DNA of 64,000 bases from Cycas panzhihuaensis (GCA_023213395.1 CM041465.1:170259741-170323740); one strand, 5' to 3'; positions 46,313-57,906 are shown, numbered from the stretch's first letter. The notes: a model not told the origin generated them from the letters alone. Translations and numbers: made by a program.

Positions 46313-48254
46313 TGGAATCGCGTCTATGGGATGGTCACTACACTTAGTAGGGACTAAGGTGGTCAACGGCCAATACAGGAATGTGAATAGGATCCTACAA
46401 GCAGAAAAGAACACCACACAAGGCATCTGTGCACCACAGTAGGAGTTTGAGACCCATGAATAATGCTGAACTTCGTTAGAGTAGCTTTCACTTTTGGTCT
46501 TGAGGGGCGAGATATATGTAAGGGTATCTTAGATAGCCCCAAAGGATGAGGTCCTCCCATCCTTGGATGGCCAGAAGGGAGAAGCAGAGACCCACAAAAG
46601 GGGGTTCCTATGGCAAAGGAATGCAAGATAAAATGCAATAGGTAAAAGGATGCGAGAAGAGCTCAAATAGGCCTCCTTAAGCTAATCATCCTAAGGTGGA
46701 TCTAAACGAAAGAAGTAATGATAAAAAGAAGGCCCTTGTCGCTATGTAAGCTGAGGGGGATCAGGCCTCGGCAAGGATAGCAGAAGTTATGCGTGTTGGT
46801 TGGTTGTGTGATGTGTAGGGGAGAGACGACAAAAGGTGATATCGTGTGTGTCCACAAAAGAGATCTAAAACTACACTCCCTCTCTCTCTTTTCCTTTTTA
46901 CTAATAAAATACAAAGAAAAGAAAGAAAAGAAAGCATTTAACGCACACTCAAGCATGCATACTAAGATGACATTTAATTGAGGGATGCTTGTAATTTATG
47001 TAAAGAAAAAAGGGGGGAGATGTGATTCCTACTATGTCTATTTTCCTATAAAAGAAAGCATGCAACATACATATGTAAGATGAATGCAAATAAATTGGTT
47101 TGTTACCCTTTTGCCTTTATGTGACCTATTATGCAAAAAAGGATGCATAATAAAAACACAAAAGGAAATGGGTGAAGGAAGGGATATGATGCATACCCAG
47201 AAAGTAACACTGCTAATGGGAGAGCTTCACTCGTATGCCATGTATGCCCTCATGTCCTTAGTCAATATGTAGTTGTAGTTAGAGTGGGAGTGGAGTGGGG
47301 CTTCCTTACCTTCCTTGTGTAAAGGGAAAAAAATAAAATGGAGAAAGCAAAGAGAACAAAAGATTGTGTAAGAAAGTGGAAAATAAAGGAAGGAAAAAGA
47401 GCAAAGGGCTTACCCAGATTGGTGTGTTCTTTCTCTTCACAAACGCTATGGCAAAACTTGCAATCACAAAGTCTTTTGCCCCACACAATAGGGCTTCTAA
47501 CAAGCAAGACCAATATGTGCAACCATATAAAGAACAAGTGCTGAAACTGTAATGTTTAAAGTTAGTTAATCCACTATAGTAAACAAGTCTTTGAATCTCT
47601 AGAGAGAGTTCCAACACATGTCAAGAAAGAGGAGGTTAGCCTTGCAATGGCTAACCCTCCCATAAATTCACCTCCATGCTGCCCCAAGGAGCAAGGAACA
47701 ATAGCTTAGGATAGCCTATAGATAGTATATGATAGAGAGAATAGATGTTGTGAGGTTATGCAGATGTCACCTATGTTACAAACGTGCTATAGGCAGCAAG
47801 TTATAATGTAAGGTGTATCAAACCAAAGAATAGGTATTAGGTATGGTTTGGGGTTGAAAAAGATGCCCAAAATAAAGTGTGCAAGCCTGAGATCAGCACA
47901 ACAAGGGCTGCACATGCTAAAACGTAGGGAAGACCCACTCTCAAAGGCTCCCAAATGGCCCAAGGGAGGCACGGATGAAGGAGAGGAAGGAGGAGCAAGG
48001 GTTTACCCTTGGGAAGCAGGCTTAAAGGGTATGGATCCCACCTTTCTTCCTTCTACTCACACCTTATGGATCCTCTCCCGTAACCTTCTTGGAGAAAACT
48101 AGGGGAGGTTGAGAGGTAATTAGGGCAGAAGAGGCAACATATAGAAACAATGGTCTTTCATATAACAAAACTCAAAGGAATAATTTATATGTTCAAAGGA
48201 TTCACATTTGCAAAGTAAAACTCAAAGTGGAAGGTGGAAAAAGGTGTGGGATAC
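46313..48254 (-). repeat. N2 right (5') LTR, part A
   Basis: Starts TGGAATCGCGTCTATGGGAT and aligns with 20,910-22,849. Contains the 20-mer with two changes (GGGGCTTCCTTACCTTCCTT, 47,297-47,316) and the TA tract AATATGTG (47,512-47,519), 196 bp apart. The last five bases, GATAC, are the target duplication of L5. No gene seen. Confidence 0.9.
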
Positions 48255-50981
48255 TATTTCCCGGCTTCTGGGAATGGATATAGAGTGGTCAACTCAGGTA
48301 AGTGCAGGTATGCTTCTCACCTTATCATTGTTTCCTTTTGAGATGAGTGTATGCTTGCATGTTATGATTTTGTAGATGACCTTGTTGTCATTTATATCTA
48401 TTTAGCCTATGACGACTATAGCTAGGGCAAATTCCTAGTGAGTGTGGCACCCCAGTGGCCATTCCACTTCTTGCATTCTGCCCTACTCACCTCAAGACCC
48501 ATTTGGCTCATGACATCCTTGCCCGTACGATGACCAGTCATCGTTTGGTTGACTTGTCATGCCTTTTGAGTCCTACTTTTGCTTTTATGACTCATTTGTT
48601 GGCTTGTCTGCCTTTGGGCAGGTGTCTCTGCCCCTCCACTAGCCTCCTTGGTCATTGGTCCACAGCCCAGGCTGGCTGTCTGGGCCAGATTTGACCTCTG
48701 GTCCTGTACCACCGTAAATATCGCGGTACTGCTGCAAATATTGCGGTATCGTGAAATTTATGGTGGTGCGACTGTCTCAGTTTGTTTTTAAAAATCTGTC
48801 GTGGCAATTCTCACATTTATTGTGGAACTGCCATGTGTCTCATAACTTAAGTCACCACTAGCTACACCCTAATCACTTGTTTAGGGTTTAGGCTAGGTAT
48901 TTAAGTCTTCCCCAAGTCATTTTTAGGATCTTTTGGCTCATTTTTGGAAGCTTCTCAAGGAAAAACACCCTGTGCTCTACTGTTCCTTGCTACTCCACTA
49001 CTGCTATAGGACCTGCAACCATTCTCTAGTGCCTAGCTCTCCTTTGGTATGACTGTGATATCTTCCCAGCCCCTTGCACACCTTGGAGAGGGCCTCCTTG
49101 GAGAGATTTTAGCACTTCCTTGCCCAGGCAGCCATCAAGCATCTTCAAGTGTAGGTGTTTCCTTTAGCCACATTAGTAGGGATTCCATACCTGCTGTTCT
49201 ATAGTCTTTTGGCAGATTTCTCAGCCTTCTTTCAGCAGTCCTTGACAGAGGCAAAAGCCTCTCTTCTCCCCTATAGGTATTTATTGGTTTAAGGATTTTT
49301 CTTTTGTCCATTTATGCCCAGGTTTGCATGTTATTTTTTAGCTCTTCTTGGCTTACTCTTTGAAGGTTGTTCTTATCTTGCTTTGGGTTGTTTTTTCCCT
49401 ACTATTAGGGCCTTCTTTCTTGCGTTTCCTACCCAGGACAGTGGCAAAAAGGGGATACACAAGGTTTGGGTTAGAGTTGGGTGGATTCCGTACCACCTTC
49501 CATGCTCCTTAAGAGGCCCTTCACCCTCCAAACCTTCCCTTTTGCCCCGTGCTGCTCTTGGGAGTGAAACAAGGGTTTGCTAGGCTATTTCTAGCCACTG
49601 AAATCAGTGTTGTCACTCATTGCAGCACTGGTTTGAGGACTCATACCTTGATCCGAGAAACTCACATAAGCCCTGGCTACTTGTCCCTTGCCCAACTCCT
49701 TTCTTGGAAACCTGGTTTGCTACCCATAGCACTCCAGCTTGTTGTAGATCCCTTTGGACCCCTGTTGGACTCTTGTTACCTCTATTTCTAGCCTTCTTGC
49801 ATAGCCATACCATTGCTACCTTGTGGCTTCTTGAGGTAGGGAAGGGTTGCTCCTTGCGAGAGCTGGGCCACTCCGAGGCTTACTGGCTTATTCATCACTT
49901 ATTTTGGTCATTTTCTCTACAGTTTATCATTGCAATATTAAATACTAATATGCATATATTCAAGTTTACGCTCGCTTTATATATACATATATTGTTAGGA
50001 TTTTCTATTGCATGCTAGCACCCTTTTTTCGGAAAAGGATACTCTCATTTACTTGCAGGTATACGGATGACGCAAAGGACCCATTCCTTTTCCTCTCTCT
50101 CGTGGGTAAGTGTTTTCGTTTATGCCTTGCTTTAGTATTTCATTTGTTGTTAGTATTTTGTCCCTTTTTCCTTTCTTAGTACTCTAGTACCGTTTCTGGG
50201 GAAGGTAAGGAAGCCCCACGCTTCAGTTCACCGCTACCCCTCTCGTTCGCCATGCTTTGTGGAGTGACTTTAGAAACCTCATGGGAATGCCGCTACTTCA
50301 ACGCGTCTCCATTCCAGGTACATACTCTTGCTCTACCTCATCTCCTTTTTCTTTGAGTTTTTTGTATAATAGTAATTAGCTCATCTAAAAGCAAAAGGGA
50401 AATCGACCCCCGTCTTGATTTATATTCCATTTGCTTTACTTCTTGCATTATATTTGCTGTAGGAAAAGGTCTTAGGAAGTCTCCCTTTTTATCTTTTCCC
50501 CTTTCCTCTTGTAAACTCCCTCCTTGTCGCACAAAATTGCTTTGCCTGGTTAGTTTGCTTGCACACATCGTAACTCTTCCCCTTTGGATGTTTCCTTCAC
50601 CCTCTCTTGGTTTTTCCTATCTAACCGGATAACTGAGGGGATCTCATTCGTGGGTCATTCACTTGCCTACCCTTTCCTTGTTTCCCTCTGCTCTAGGGAA
50701 ACCTTTGAATGGTTCTCTCCTTTCCCTTCCGGCCATCCAAAGGTGGGAGGATCCTTCCCTTAGGTTAACTCAGGCTAACCCTATGCCTCCTCCCTTCTTG
50801 TTTAAAGTAGGGAACCACTTCCAGGTAGCCAAATACCATTTGCAAGTCCTGAACTCATGCTCTGGTGTACGAGGTGCCCTGTGTGGTATTTACCTTACTC
50901 GTAGGTATTTACTCAATAGTACCATTGACCGCCTTTGCCATTCCTACTCAGTTAGGTTGTTATCCCGTAGACGCGCATCTA
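48255..50981 (+). mobile_element. Solo LTR L5 of the Tat family, opposite orientation (2.7 kb)
   Basis: Begins TATTTCCCGGCTTCTGGGAA (TG decayed to TA), the reverse complement of the LTR terminus seen in N1, and ends CCGTAGACGCGCATCTA, which aligns in reverse with the TGGAATCGCGTCTATGGG start of the N2 LTR. Perfect GATAC duplications (48,250-48,254 and 50,982-50,986) flank it. Reverse complement of 48,720-48,830 matches N1 LTR 24,760-24,850. It contains the 20-mer at 50,198-50,217 and the TA tract near 49,975-49,993. Open frames inside (for example plus 49,620-50,018 and 50,663-51,040) are not supported as genes. Confidence 0.85.
50198..50217 (+). promoter_or_regulatory. Conserved LTR 20-mer (L5 copy, inverted)
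   Basis: GGGGAAGGTAAGGAAGCCCC on the plus strand, exact reverse complement of the other copies, about 205 bp downstream of TATATATACATATATTG at 49,975-49,993. Confidence 0.65.
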
Positions 50982-52025
50982 GATACCTACTGAGCTGTGT
51001 AAGGAGCAGGTCTACCCCTATAGACAATAGAAAATGGTAGGTTAGAGGAGCTTACAGGGTTTCTCCTGAGTTGCAAGAGGAGTATGCTCATTGACGGTTG
51101 AAAGGAGAGTGTGGAGGCCATACCTGGGCATGGGCCAATGCTTAGAAGCACTGGTGGAGCTTGCTGCCACAGAGTGGTGCTACAACAGGTGAATCTCAGG
51201 CTAGAGCAGCTGAGACTCAGATATGACTAGCATTCAATAGAGAATTCCTATGAGAAAGAGAGGAGGACCTTGTTGAAATGAGATGTTAGAGAGGTAAAAT
51301 GAGGTTCTTTTTGGGATTTATACCAACCCTAACCCTAATCGAGTGATTAGGGTTAGGATGGGACTGATTTGTCAACTAATCCATGTGGCAGTTCTGTAGA
51401 AAAGGTGAGAATTGCCATGACAAATTAAAAAATAGTATGAAATAGTCGCACCATGGTAAACTTCATGGTATCGCTAAGTTTACAGTAGTGCGAGACTAGA
51501 ATGCCAAAAAAGCCATGGTAAGGGTCCTAGGAGCCCTAAATGGAGATATTCTAGTCTAAGAGGGGCTAGCCCTCCTATCTAGATGGCTGGGGACAGTCCG
51601 AGTGACATGTAGGCTACACCAAGTAGGACATCAAGAGGTGGGATTCCCAGAAATGCTATGAAAAGATGCGAAGTAGCAACAACTCTTGGTGAAATGTCAA
51701 GAGTTGTGATAGGTGGCTAAGGTGTAAGTGGATCACATGAGTTGGGTGAGGCTTGAGACGACATGGAGGTGATTTGGAGGGTTGTAGAGTGCCATGGGGA
51801 TGCCTGCCTCGCAGAGAGGTAGGTCCCGAGGGTCGTCATAGGCTAGGGACATGCCAAGTGCTCAAGCAGAATTGCATAATCAATCATATAGATGATCCAA
51901 TCAGTCATGCAATCTAACCAATACTTCAATCTACAATCTCTGAAGTAATCGAGATAAGAGAGAGAAGTATACCTGTACTTACCTGAGTTGATTTGTCCAT
52001 ACCCATTCCTGGTAGCCAGGAAACA
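50982..52025 (-). repeat. N2 right (5') LTR, part B
   Basis: Starts GATACCTACTGAGCTGTGTA and ends TTCCTGGTAGCCAGGAAACA. Aligns with 33,683-34,727 with scattered substitutions. GGTTC follows, the N2 target duplication. Confidence 0.9.
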
Positions 52026-52030
52026 GGTTC

Positions 52031-52790
52031 CTTATGTGTTTCTTCCTTGTTAACATGGGCGGTATAAGTTGGATAGTCCTTCCTCAAATATTTCTTCACT
52101 TGTTTCATAGAAAATTACTGAACATTATCTAACATTTTCTTTCCTTAGATAAGTGTAAGTTCTCTATCATTAGTCAGGAATTCAACCAATTTATTACAAT
52201 AATAATTATTAGCACGATGGTTCTCCAACCACTCTAAGTTGATGATGGTGCCATAGTCACCTAATGGTAATTTTTGAAAAGTAGTAGATGTAGGCCATAT
52301 TTTTCATTCTAATAGGCAGGAGGGAATGGATTTAGTTACTTTTCTTTTGATACCATCTACCATGTATGTCATCTATTTAATCTTGTGAGTTTGTAACTTG
52401 AGCTTATACTTCTGTACAATTTTGGGATGTAAAATAATATGGTTGCTTCCCAAGTTAATTACTATGGTAAGATCTTGCCTTGAGATCTTACCAACTACCT
52501 ACACCATAGTAAATTGTTGATTAGCTTGTCTTTCCTTAATTGTTGTATATGCATGCCTATTCCCTACTTCTTGGGCTTTGTCTATTACCATAGGTTGCAT
52601 CTCCACATTATGGGTTGCTCATTCTATTTTTAGTATATTTGATAACTTGCGGCAATATATCCTTTCTTATTACATCGCTAACATCTAGTTTCACTTAAAT
52701 TCCTTGGAGTATTTACTAGTTGAAACTTAGATCTTGAGTTACCCTAAGGATGGTCATAGTTGAAAGGAGTGGATCTAGTCTTTATTTCCA
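52031..52790 (-). pseudogene. Gypsy element G: end of gag and protease
   Basis: Minus strand from 52,790: a decayed zinc knuckle RCNKKGYIAASY (near 52,690-52,650), then the protease TIVINLGSNHIILHPK (family TIL(I/V)DSGSTHNFL; the catalytic Asp is Asn here), MTYMVDGIKRKVTKSI, KLPLGDYGTIINLEWLENHR, ANNYYCNKLVEFLTNDREL, and MKQVKKYLRKDYPTYTAHVN followed by KEETHKEP at the N2 boundary. This is the upstream half of the RT/RNase H fragment at 19,665-20,904. The right end abuts the copia E LTR, so E may have inserted into G, with the rest of gag outside the window. Confidence 0.87.
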
Positions 52791-53467
52791 TGCACTAAAC
52801 ACAAAGGCAAAAATGGGAACAAGAGAGACTTGAGAGAAATAATAGCTCTCATAAAATGGGGAGGTGAGATCAAGCCTCCTCCATTGAGCTTTTACTTTTA
52901 TATTGAAAGAGAGAGCATTAGAGTTAGGTGAAATGAAATTATAAATACTACACATGAAAGTGCATTCCACTTAAGTGATCTAATTTAAAGTTCACGTAAG
53001 ACCATTTTTAGGAATAATCAACTAATGTAATAACTTTGTGATATTAACTCACTTTAATCTCCTCCTTAATGGTAGAATGTTATTTTATTCTATCCTGTGA
53101 TGTCTTCATTTAAGCCTCTTACCAAGCAAACTACCATGACACTTTTGTAGGAAACCTTCATGGGGAAGAAAACCCATAGACTTTCTAATCGACTAACTTG
53201 GCTTAGGCAACTTTTTAAATGAAGCCAAATAGCTAATCAATACAATGAATTTTATAGCTAAAATCTAATGAGTCTCATATACAATTTGGTCATCCCCCAT
53301 GCTATTTTAGGTTTTCATAGGTTCTAATTTTCTAAAATGATATAACCCTTATCATTTCGCACCCATAAGGGGTTTCATGAATGGAATAGAGCAGAGACTT
53401 ACTCTTGTTCTTTCGTGCCCACAAGGGGTTTTCATAAATGAGATAGAGTATGACAGTCTGATTGTCA
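52791..53467 (-). repeat. 3' LTR of copia E (about 677 bp)
   Basis: The right end is well placed: on the minus strand the purine tract GATTGAAGGAGA is followed by TGACAATCAGACTGTC. The left end, TGCACTAAACAC, is a guess from the TG and from where the G frame stops. A short direct duplication (CCCATAAGGGGTTTCATGAA and CCCACAAGGGGTTTTCATAA) lies at 53,361-53,440. The partner LTR was not found in the window. Confidence 0.55.
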
Positions 53468-53533
53468 TCTCCTTCAATCAGTTAGAGATAGAGGCCCTAA
53501 GACCAAGTTTGCTTTAGAACTATTAAAACTTCA

Positions 53534-54200
53534 CCCTTTCTAGTGGTTTGGTAAAAATATCAGCCACTTGATCTATTATGGGGTAGTACTCTAGTTGAAT
53601 TGTGCCATCATGAACTAGTTCTCCAATCCTATGAACTTTCGTACTTATATGTTTGGCATTATCATGAAATATCAAATTTTTAGCCATTTAGATTATAGAC
53701 TGATTATCCACACATAAGCTGGTAGAACTTGTTTGGGTGATATTTAATATATACAATATTTTTTTAAGATATATTACCTCCTTGCTTGTCTCAAAAGCAG
53801 TAATATATTCAACTCCGGTAATTAAGTCTACAATTATCTTCTGTCATCTGGATCTCCATGATATTGGTGCTATTAGAAGAAACGTTACATACTTGAATGT
53901 GGATCTTCTTTTGTCTTTATCTCTGCCAAAGTCTAAGTCTATGTATACATAAAGTTTGAATTCTATATTAGGTTCATATAACAAACCATATTTATTGGTC
54001 ATCTTTAGGTATTTCAACACTTATACTATAGCCTACTAGTGATTCTACTTAGAATTTGTCATAAATATTATAAGAATATCGACATAGTGTGCAATATCTA
54101 GCCTTGTATTGGTAGTGTAAATGAGACTACCTACAAATTGCTATATAGTATTGTGTTTGCCTCCTTAATGTCACCATCAACTAAGAGTTTAATATTAGGT
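53534..54200 (-). pseudogene. Copia E RNase H
   Basis: Minus strand: ISWRSR..ITGVEYITAFETSKEVIYLK, then LCVDNQSIIQMAKNLIFHDN, AKHISTKVHRIGELVHDGTI, QLEYYPIIDQVADIFTKPLE, the canonical C terminus of copia RNase H, near 53,575-53,540. Stops and frame changes in the first half. It would follow RT in the same polyprotein. Confidence 0.9.
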
Positions 54201-54990
54201 TCCATAGATATAACCACTAGTTAAGCATCTTCTAACTGAAACTTTGTCAGAAGATCGTTGATATATTTTTCTTGAGAGAGAAAATTTTTTCTATTATTTT
54301 GAGTTACTTCAATTCTGAGGTAATATTTCATCAACCTAAGGTCAGATAATTCAAAAGTTTTGGCCAGGTCCTTCTTTAATTGGATGATTGTCTTTTCACT
54401 ATTCCCCGTTATTAGCATACCATCCATAAATATTAAGAGGTAAGTGACCTGATCTTTTTGGCACTTGATAAATAGTATTATATCAATATCTTGATAGTCG
54501 CAAATCTCATATCCAAGTTGCCTCATTTTTTTAGATAACTTGGTAAGCCAAGCATGAGGGGCTTATTTTAGACCATACGAAGACTTTCTAAACCTGCAAA
54601 CCTTATGCTCCTAACTTGCGATTTTGTATCCTTCTATTTGAGCCATATAAATTTCTTCTTTAAGGTCCCCATTGAGAAATGTGATCTTAATATCAAACTA
54701 GTGGATTTTCCAATACTATTAAGTAGCCAAAGTTATAAGAGTTCTAATTGTAGGCTATTTTGTTATAGGAGCAAAGATTTTAGTGTAGTTGTTGCATTCC
54801 CTTTACATAAATCCTTTTGCTACTAACCTTGCCTTGTATTTTTCTAGGGTATCATCTAATCTATTCTTATTTTTAAACACCTATTTATTTCAAACTTTCT
54901 TCCAAGTAGTAGATCAACAAGCTCCTATATATCGTTCTTGATAATAGATTGGTACTCTTCATTCATGGCATTTCTTCAAGTTATATGTTT
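54201..54990 (-). pseudogene. Copia E reverse transcriptase
   Basis: Minus strand: EEYQSIIKNDI at the N terminus, SHFSMGTLKKKFIWLK near 54,660 (family FLNGxLxEEIYM), then the open frame 54,526-54,221: MRQLGYEICDYQDIDIILFI, VTYLLIFMDGMLITGNSEKT (family YVDDM; FMDGM here, so the second Asp is Gly), LAKTFELSDLRLMKYYLRIE. Inactive. Confidence 0.9.
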
Positions 54991-55440
54991 TATAGCTTGT
55001 TAGTATATTAGGGGCTCTTTATTAAGACCAAGATACATTTCTGATAGTTTAAGCTCAATAGAAAGTGATTTGTGTATCCTTGCTCTATGGGCACTTCTAG
55101 TGCTAGTTTTGCCTATCTCATCTCGTTCATGTGCTTTTGTAGCTGGTAGGCTTCACAAAACCCTCGAGTTGGGAATGAGGTTTTTATTTCCATAGCCTTT
55201 TGGTCTTCATTTTGATAATAAAAGTGATCATGTGAAATGTTTGGTATGAAGGAAGTTGACAACGTTAGAGAAGATTGGCTAACCATTAATGTTAGAGAAG
55301 GTGATCCTTTTAATATGGCTTTGCCTTTGTCAACTTGGTTGTTCTCAAGTGATGGTGTTGGATGTACACACATCAGTTTGGAATCACAACTTGTATCCTC
55401 TAAGGATTTATTGTCAAATTCTAAGATTTTGAGCAACTAT
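54991..55440 (-). pseudogene. Copia E integrase-RT linker
   Basis: The minus-strand frame 55,436-55,113 is open for 107 codons: Ser/Asp-rich (TPSLENNQVDKGKAILKGSP), the usual low-complexity linker between copia integrase and RT. No domain. Confidence 0.6.
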
Positions 55441-56330
55441 TGAGCATCTCTACCCTAATTTTTAGAATCTAGATATCAAATTCAGTAGCATCGTTATATC
55501 GGTACGAATGTATCTTAGAGTGAAATCTAAGTAATTGATCTTCAGTCTCTGTAAAGATAACATCTCTAATAATGATAATTTTGTATTGTGAAAGTGGGAG
55601 ATAAAGGGGTTTTTTCCATACCACATTTTATGCAGAGAGAGGTTGAGATTGGAGGGACTAACAATGTTGATGTAATACATAATAGTCTAGATAGCCTTGA
55701 TCCAAAGATAGATAGGGGCATTCTTATATACCAACATAGCATAAGCCATGTTCATGATGGTCCTATTCATACACTTAGAAACTCCATTTTATTGAGGTGT
55801 ACTTGTAACAATGGTTTGATGTTTGATCCCATGGTGGCACAAGTATAATTCAAACTTATTGGAGGTGTACTCACCACCATTATCAATCATGAGTATCCTG
55901 ATCTTGAATCTTGATTCATTCTCCATGTGGGACCTAAAAGCTTGAAACATGGAAAAAGCTTTATCTTTCTTCACAAGAAAAGTAATCTATACTTTCTTGA
56001 TAAAAACATCAATAAAAGTAATATAGTACCACTTTTATTTAAGAGAATGAATAGGCATAGCACTACATATAAATATAAGTGTACAAGCTGTAAAGGTTGA
56101 CTAGATTTCTACTTACTACAAGGAAAGGGTTGTCTTTGAGATTTGACAATAATATATGCTTCTCATTCGAAGAGCTTAGAGAAGAATCTAGGTATACTGG
56201 GAAGAGTGGTATATAGTTCTCTTAAATGATCAATTTTGATATGGCCCATAAAAGCATGCCATAGGACCTCTTAGGACAACTTATGAGGAGTTAAGGTTAT
56301 GGTAAAAACTTAGTCATTATCAACATAATT
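55441..56330 (-). pseudogene. Copia E integrase
   Basis: Minus strand: WHAFMGHIKIDHLRELYTTL (pre-integrase), the core stretch YYITFIDVFIKKV, FKIRILMIDNGGEYTSNKFE (second Asp) with YLCHHGIKHQTIVTSTPQ, then after a stop NGVSKCMNRTIMNMAYAMLV, where the Glu is Lys or lost, and LSLHKMWYGKNPFISHFHNT towards the C terminus. Decayed by stops at former Trp and Gln codons. Confidence 0.9.
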
Positions 56331-56940
56331 GGCTTCAAAGGATGGTGAACCAGTTAAGCAAAAAGTTTACCATCAAGAATTCTTATCATAACCATAGCAT
56401 TTAAAAGAGGGTGAATGACATAAAGAGTTTAATTATTTGTAGTTACACTCAAATCAAATCCATGAGAGACAAGGGTGGATAGGGAGAGCAAATTCTATTT
56501 TAGAGCAAGAATATATAAAACATTAACAAGGGTAAAATCTGGAAGGCCTAGGAGTTTTAGGCAAATGGTTCCAAGTCCTTTGATTAGCTAAGATGATTTT
56601 TCAACCATGTATACAACACCACAAACTTCAAAGTCAAAATTTTAAAAGAACTAGCAATGGTAAGTCATATGTTATGTTGCTCCAGTATCCATGATCCAAG
56701 ATGAAGTATTTGAGGTGGCATTATTAACAACTTGAAGTGGTGAAGGTAAAAGTGAATAAGCATAACCATAATGAGCCTGAATATACTTAGTAGATCTGCT
56801 AATAACATTTGATGAAGTGGTCCTAATTCTTTGAAGGTGTGCATGAACAAATTGTATTCTAGCAAGAGTATCTCTGAAAGAAATATTATCAACATTATGT
56901 GCACCATGGCGCTATTGATAGCTTAATAGTTTGTTAGTGG
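56331..56940 (-). pseudogene. Copia E protease
   Basis: Minus strand near 56,710-56,675: SSWIMDTGAT followed by a stop. D-T-G-A is the intact active-site triplet of the copia protease. Downstream motifs are decayed. Confidence 0.75.
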
Positions 56941-57906
56941 AAATTCTATAATTTTTGGTATAGTGTCCTATTCTATGATATCTTCGGCACACAATTATTT
57001 GATTTCCAGTCCCATAAGAAGTATTGAGTTGGCTAGATTATCTATGATTACTAGATCTAGGTTTAAATTGATTATTTTGGCCTTAGCCTTGAGACTATAT
57101 TTGTTGGCGTTGGGGAGCCTGTTGACCATAAGGACGATGTCCTTCTTGTCTACTTCTACCTCTTTTGTGGGAATTCCAACCTATGAAGAGGATTAACCTT
57201 GATTTTTGGTATAAAAAAAATAATTTTCCACTTCAAAAGTAGCATTAATAGGATCTGATGTAGTGGCGAAGTTGGTATAAAAAACCTTGTCAAATTCGAT
57301 GAACTTATCAACAAGATCCTCAAAGTTTAGGGTCTTCAAGGTGCCACTAGATTAAAGACTTCCCAATAGATTTTTATAATCTGGGATACAGAGATATGAA
57401 TGAATTAAGAAAGCCCATGTAATGGATTGAGTCTTAAAGACTTTATTAATGGCTTGCTTAATGGGATGAAGGAGATTAATTGTCTCACTTGTATGCCCTT
57501 TCTACATTTTCAATTTATTCATCTTCAACACTAAGTGAACAAATTCAAAGTATAATTTAGTATTAAAGTTCTTTTTGAAAACTTTAAGAACTTTCCATGA
57601 TGTATCATGTATGGCTTCATCAACGAGGTTATGTAAGAAATAATCAATAACAAAAAGTATCCCTATACAGATTTTATCATCATCAACTTACCATTGGTAT
57701 TTACTTACAATATCATTGGGACGAGTTGGAGGAGTTCCTCTAGAGGTAGGTGTGATAGCAATGGTAGCAATAATTGGTGTAAGTTGTAGGTGATCTCTCC
57801 AAAGACCTTCATACCTTACAGTACTTCTGACACCAATGAACCACATGTCCTAATTTTCTTTTTCTTTAAGAATGTAGTTCACATTTTTCTTTAACTGTGA
57901 AGACAT
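56941..57906 (-). pseudogene. Copia E gag
   Basis: Starts at minus-strand ATG 57,906 (MSSQLKKNVNYILKEKEN), then LWRDHLQLTPIIATIAITP, GILFVIDYFLHNLVDEAIHD, TSWKVLKVFKKNFNTKLYFE, and TLKTLNFEDLVDKFIEFDKV. A decayed zinc knuckle CRRYHRIGHYTKNYRIS sits near 56,990-56,945 (two Cys are Tyr). Relatively few stops for its age. Confidence 0.82.

Larger units (their letters stand above)
20910..52025 (-). mobile_element. N2: Tat-type Ty3/gypsy retrotransposon carrying nested insertions (31.1 kb)
   Basis: GGTTC occurs on both sides (20,905-20,909 and 52,026-52,030). Removing N2 and one GGTTC joins the gypsy G frame exactly: minus-strand THKEP at 52,031 continues as NLEDLLKV at 20,904. The LTRs are about 2.98 kb; each is split, the left by N1 and the right by solo LTR L5. 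The interior (34,728-46,312, 11.6 kb) holds, in transcription order, primer site, gag, protease, RT, RNase H, integrase, an antisense gene, a second RNase H and the polypurine tract. The pol sequence, DNGS-type protease and second RNase H place it in the Tat lineage. All frames are broken. Confidence 0.9.

Noticed and set aside
49620-51040. Plus-strand frames of 132 and 125 codons near 50 kb
   Set aside because: They lie in solo LTR L5, have no domain and are not kept in the related LTRs.
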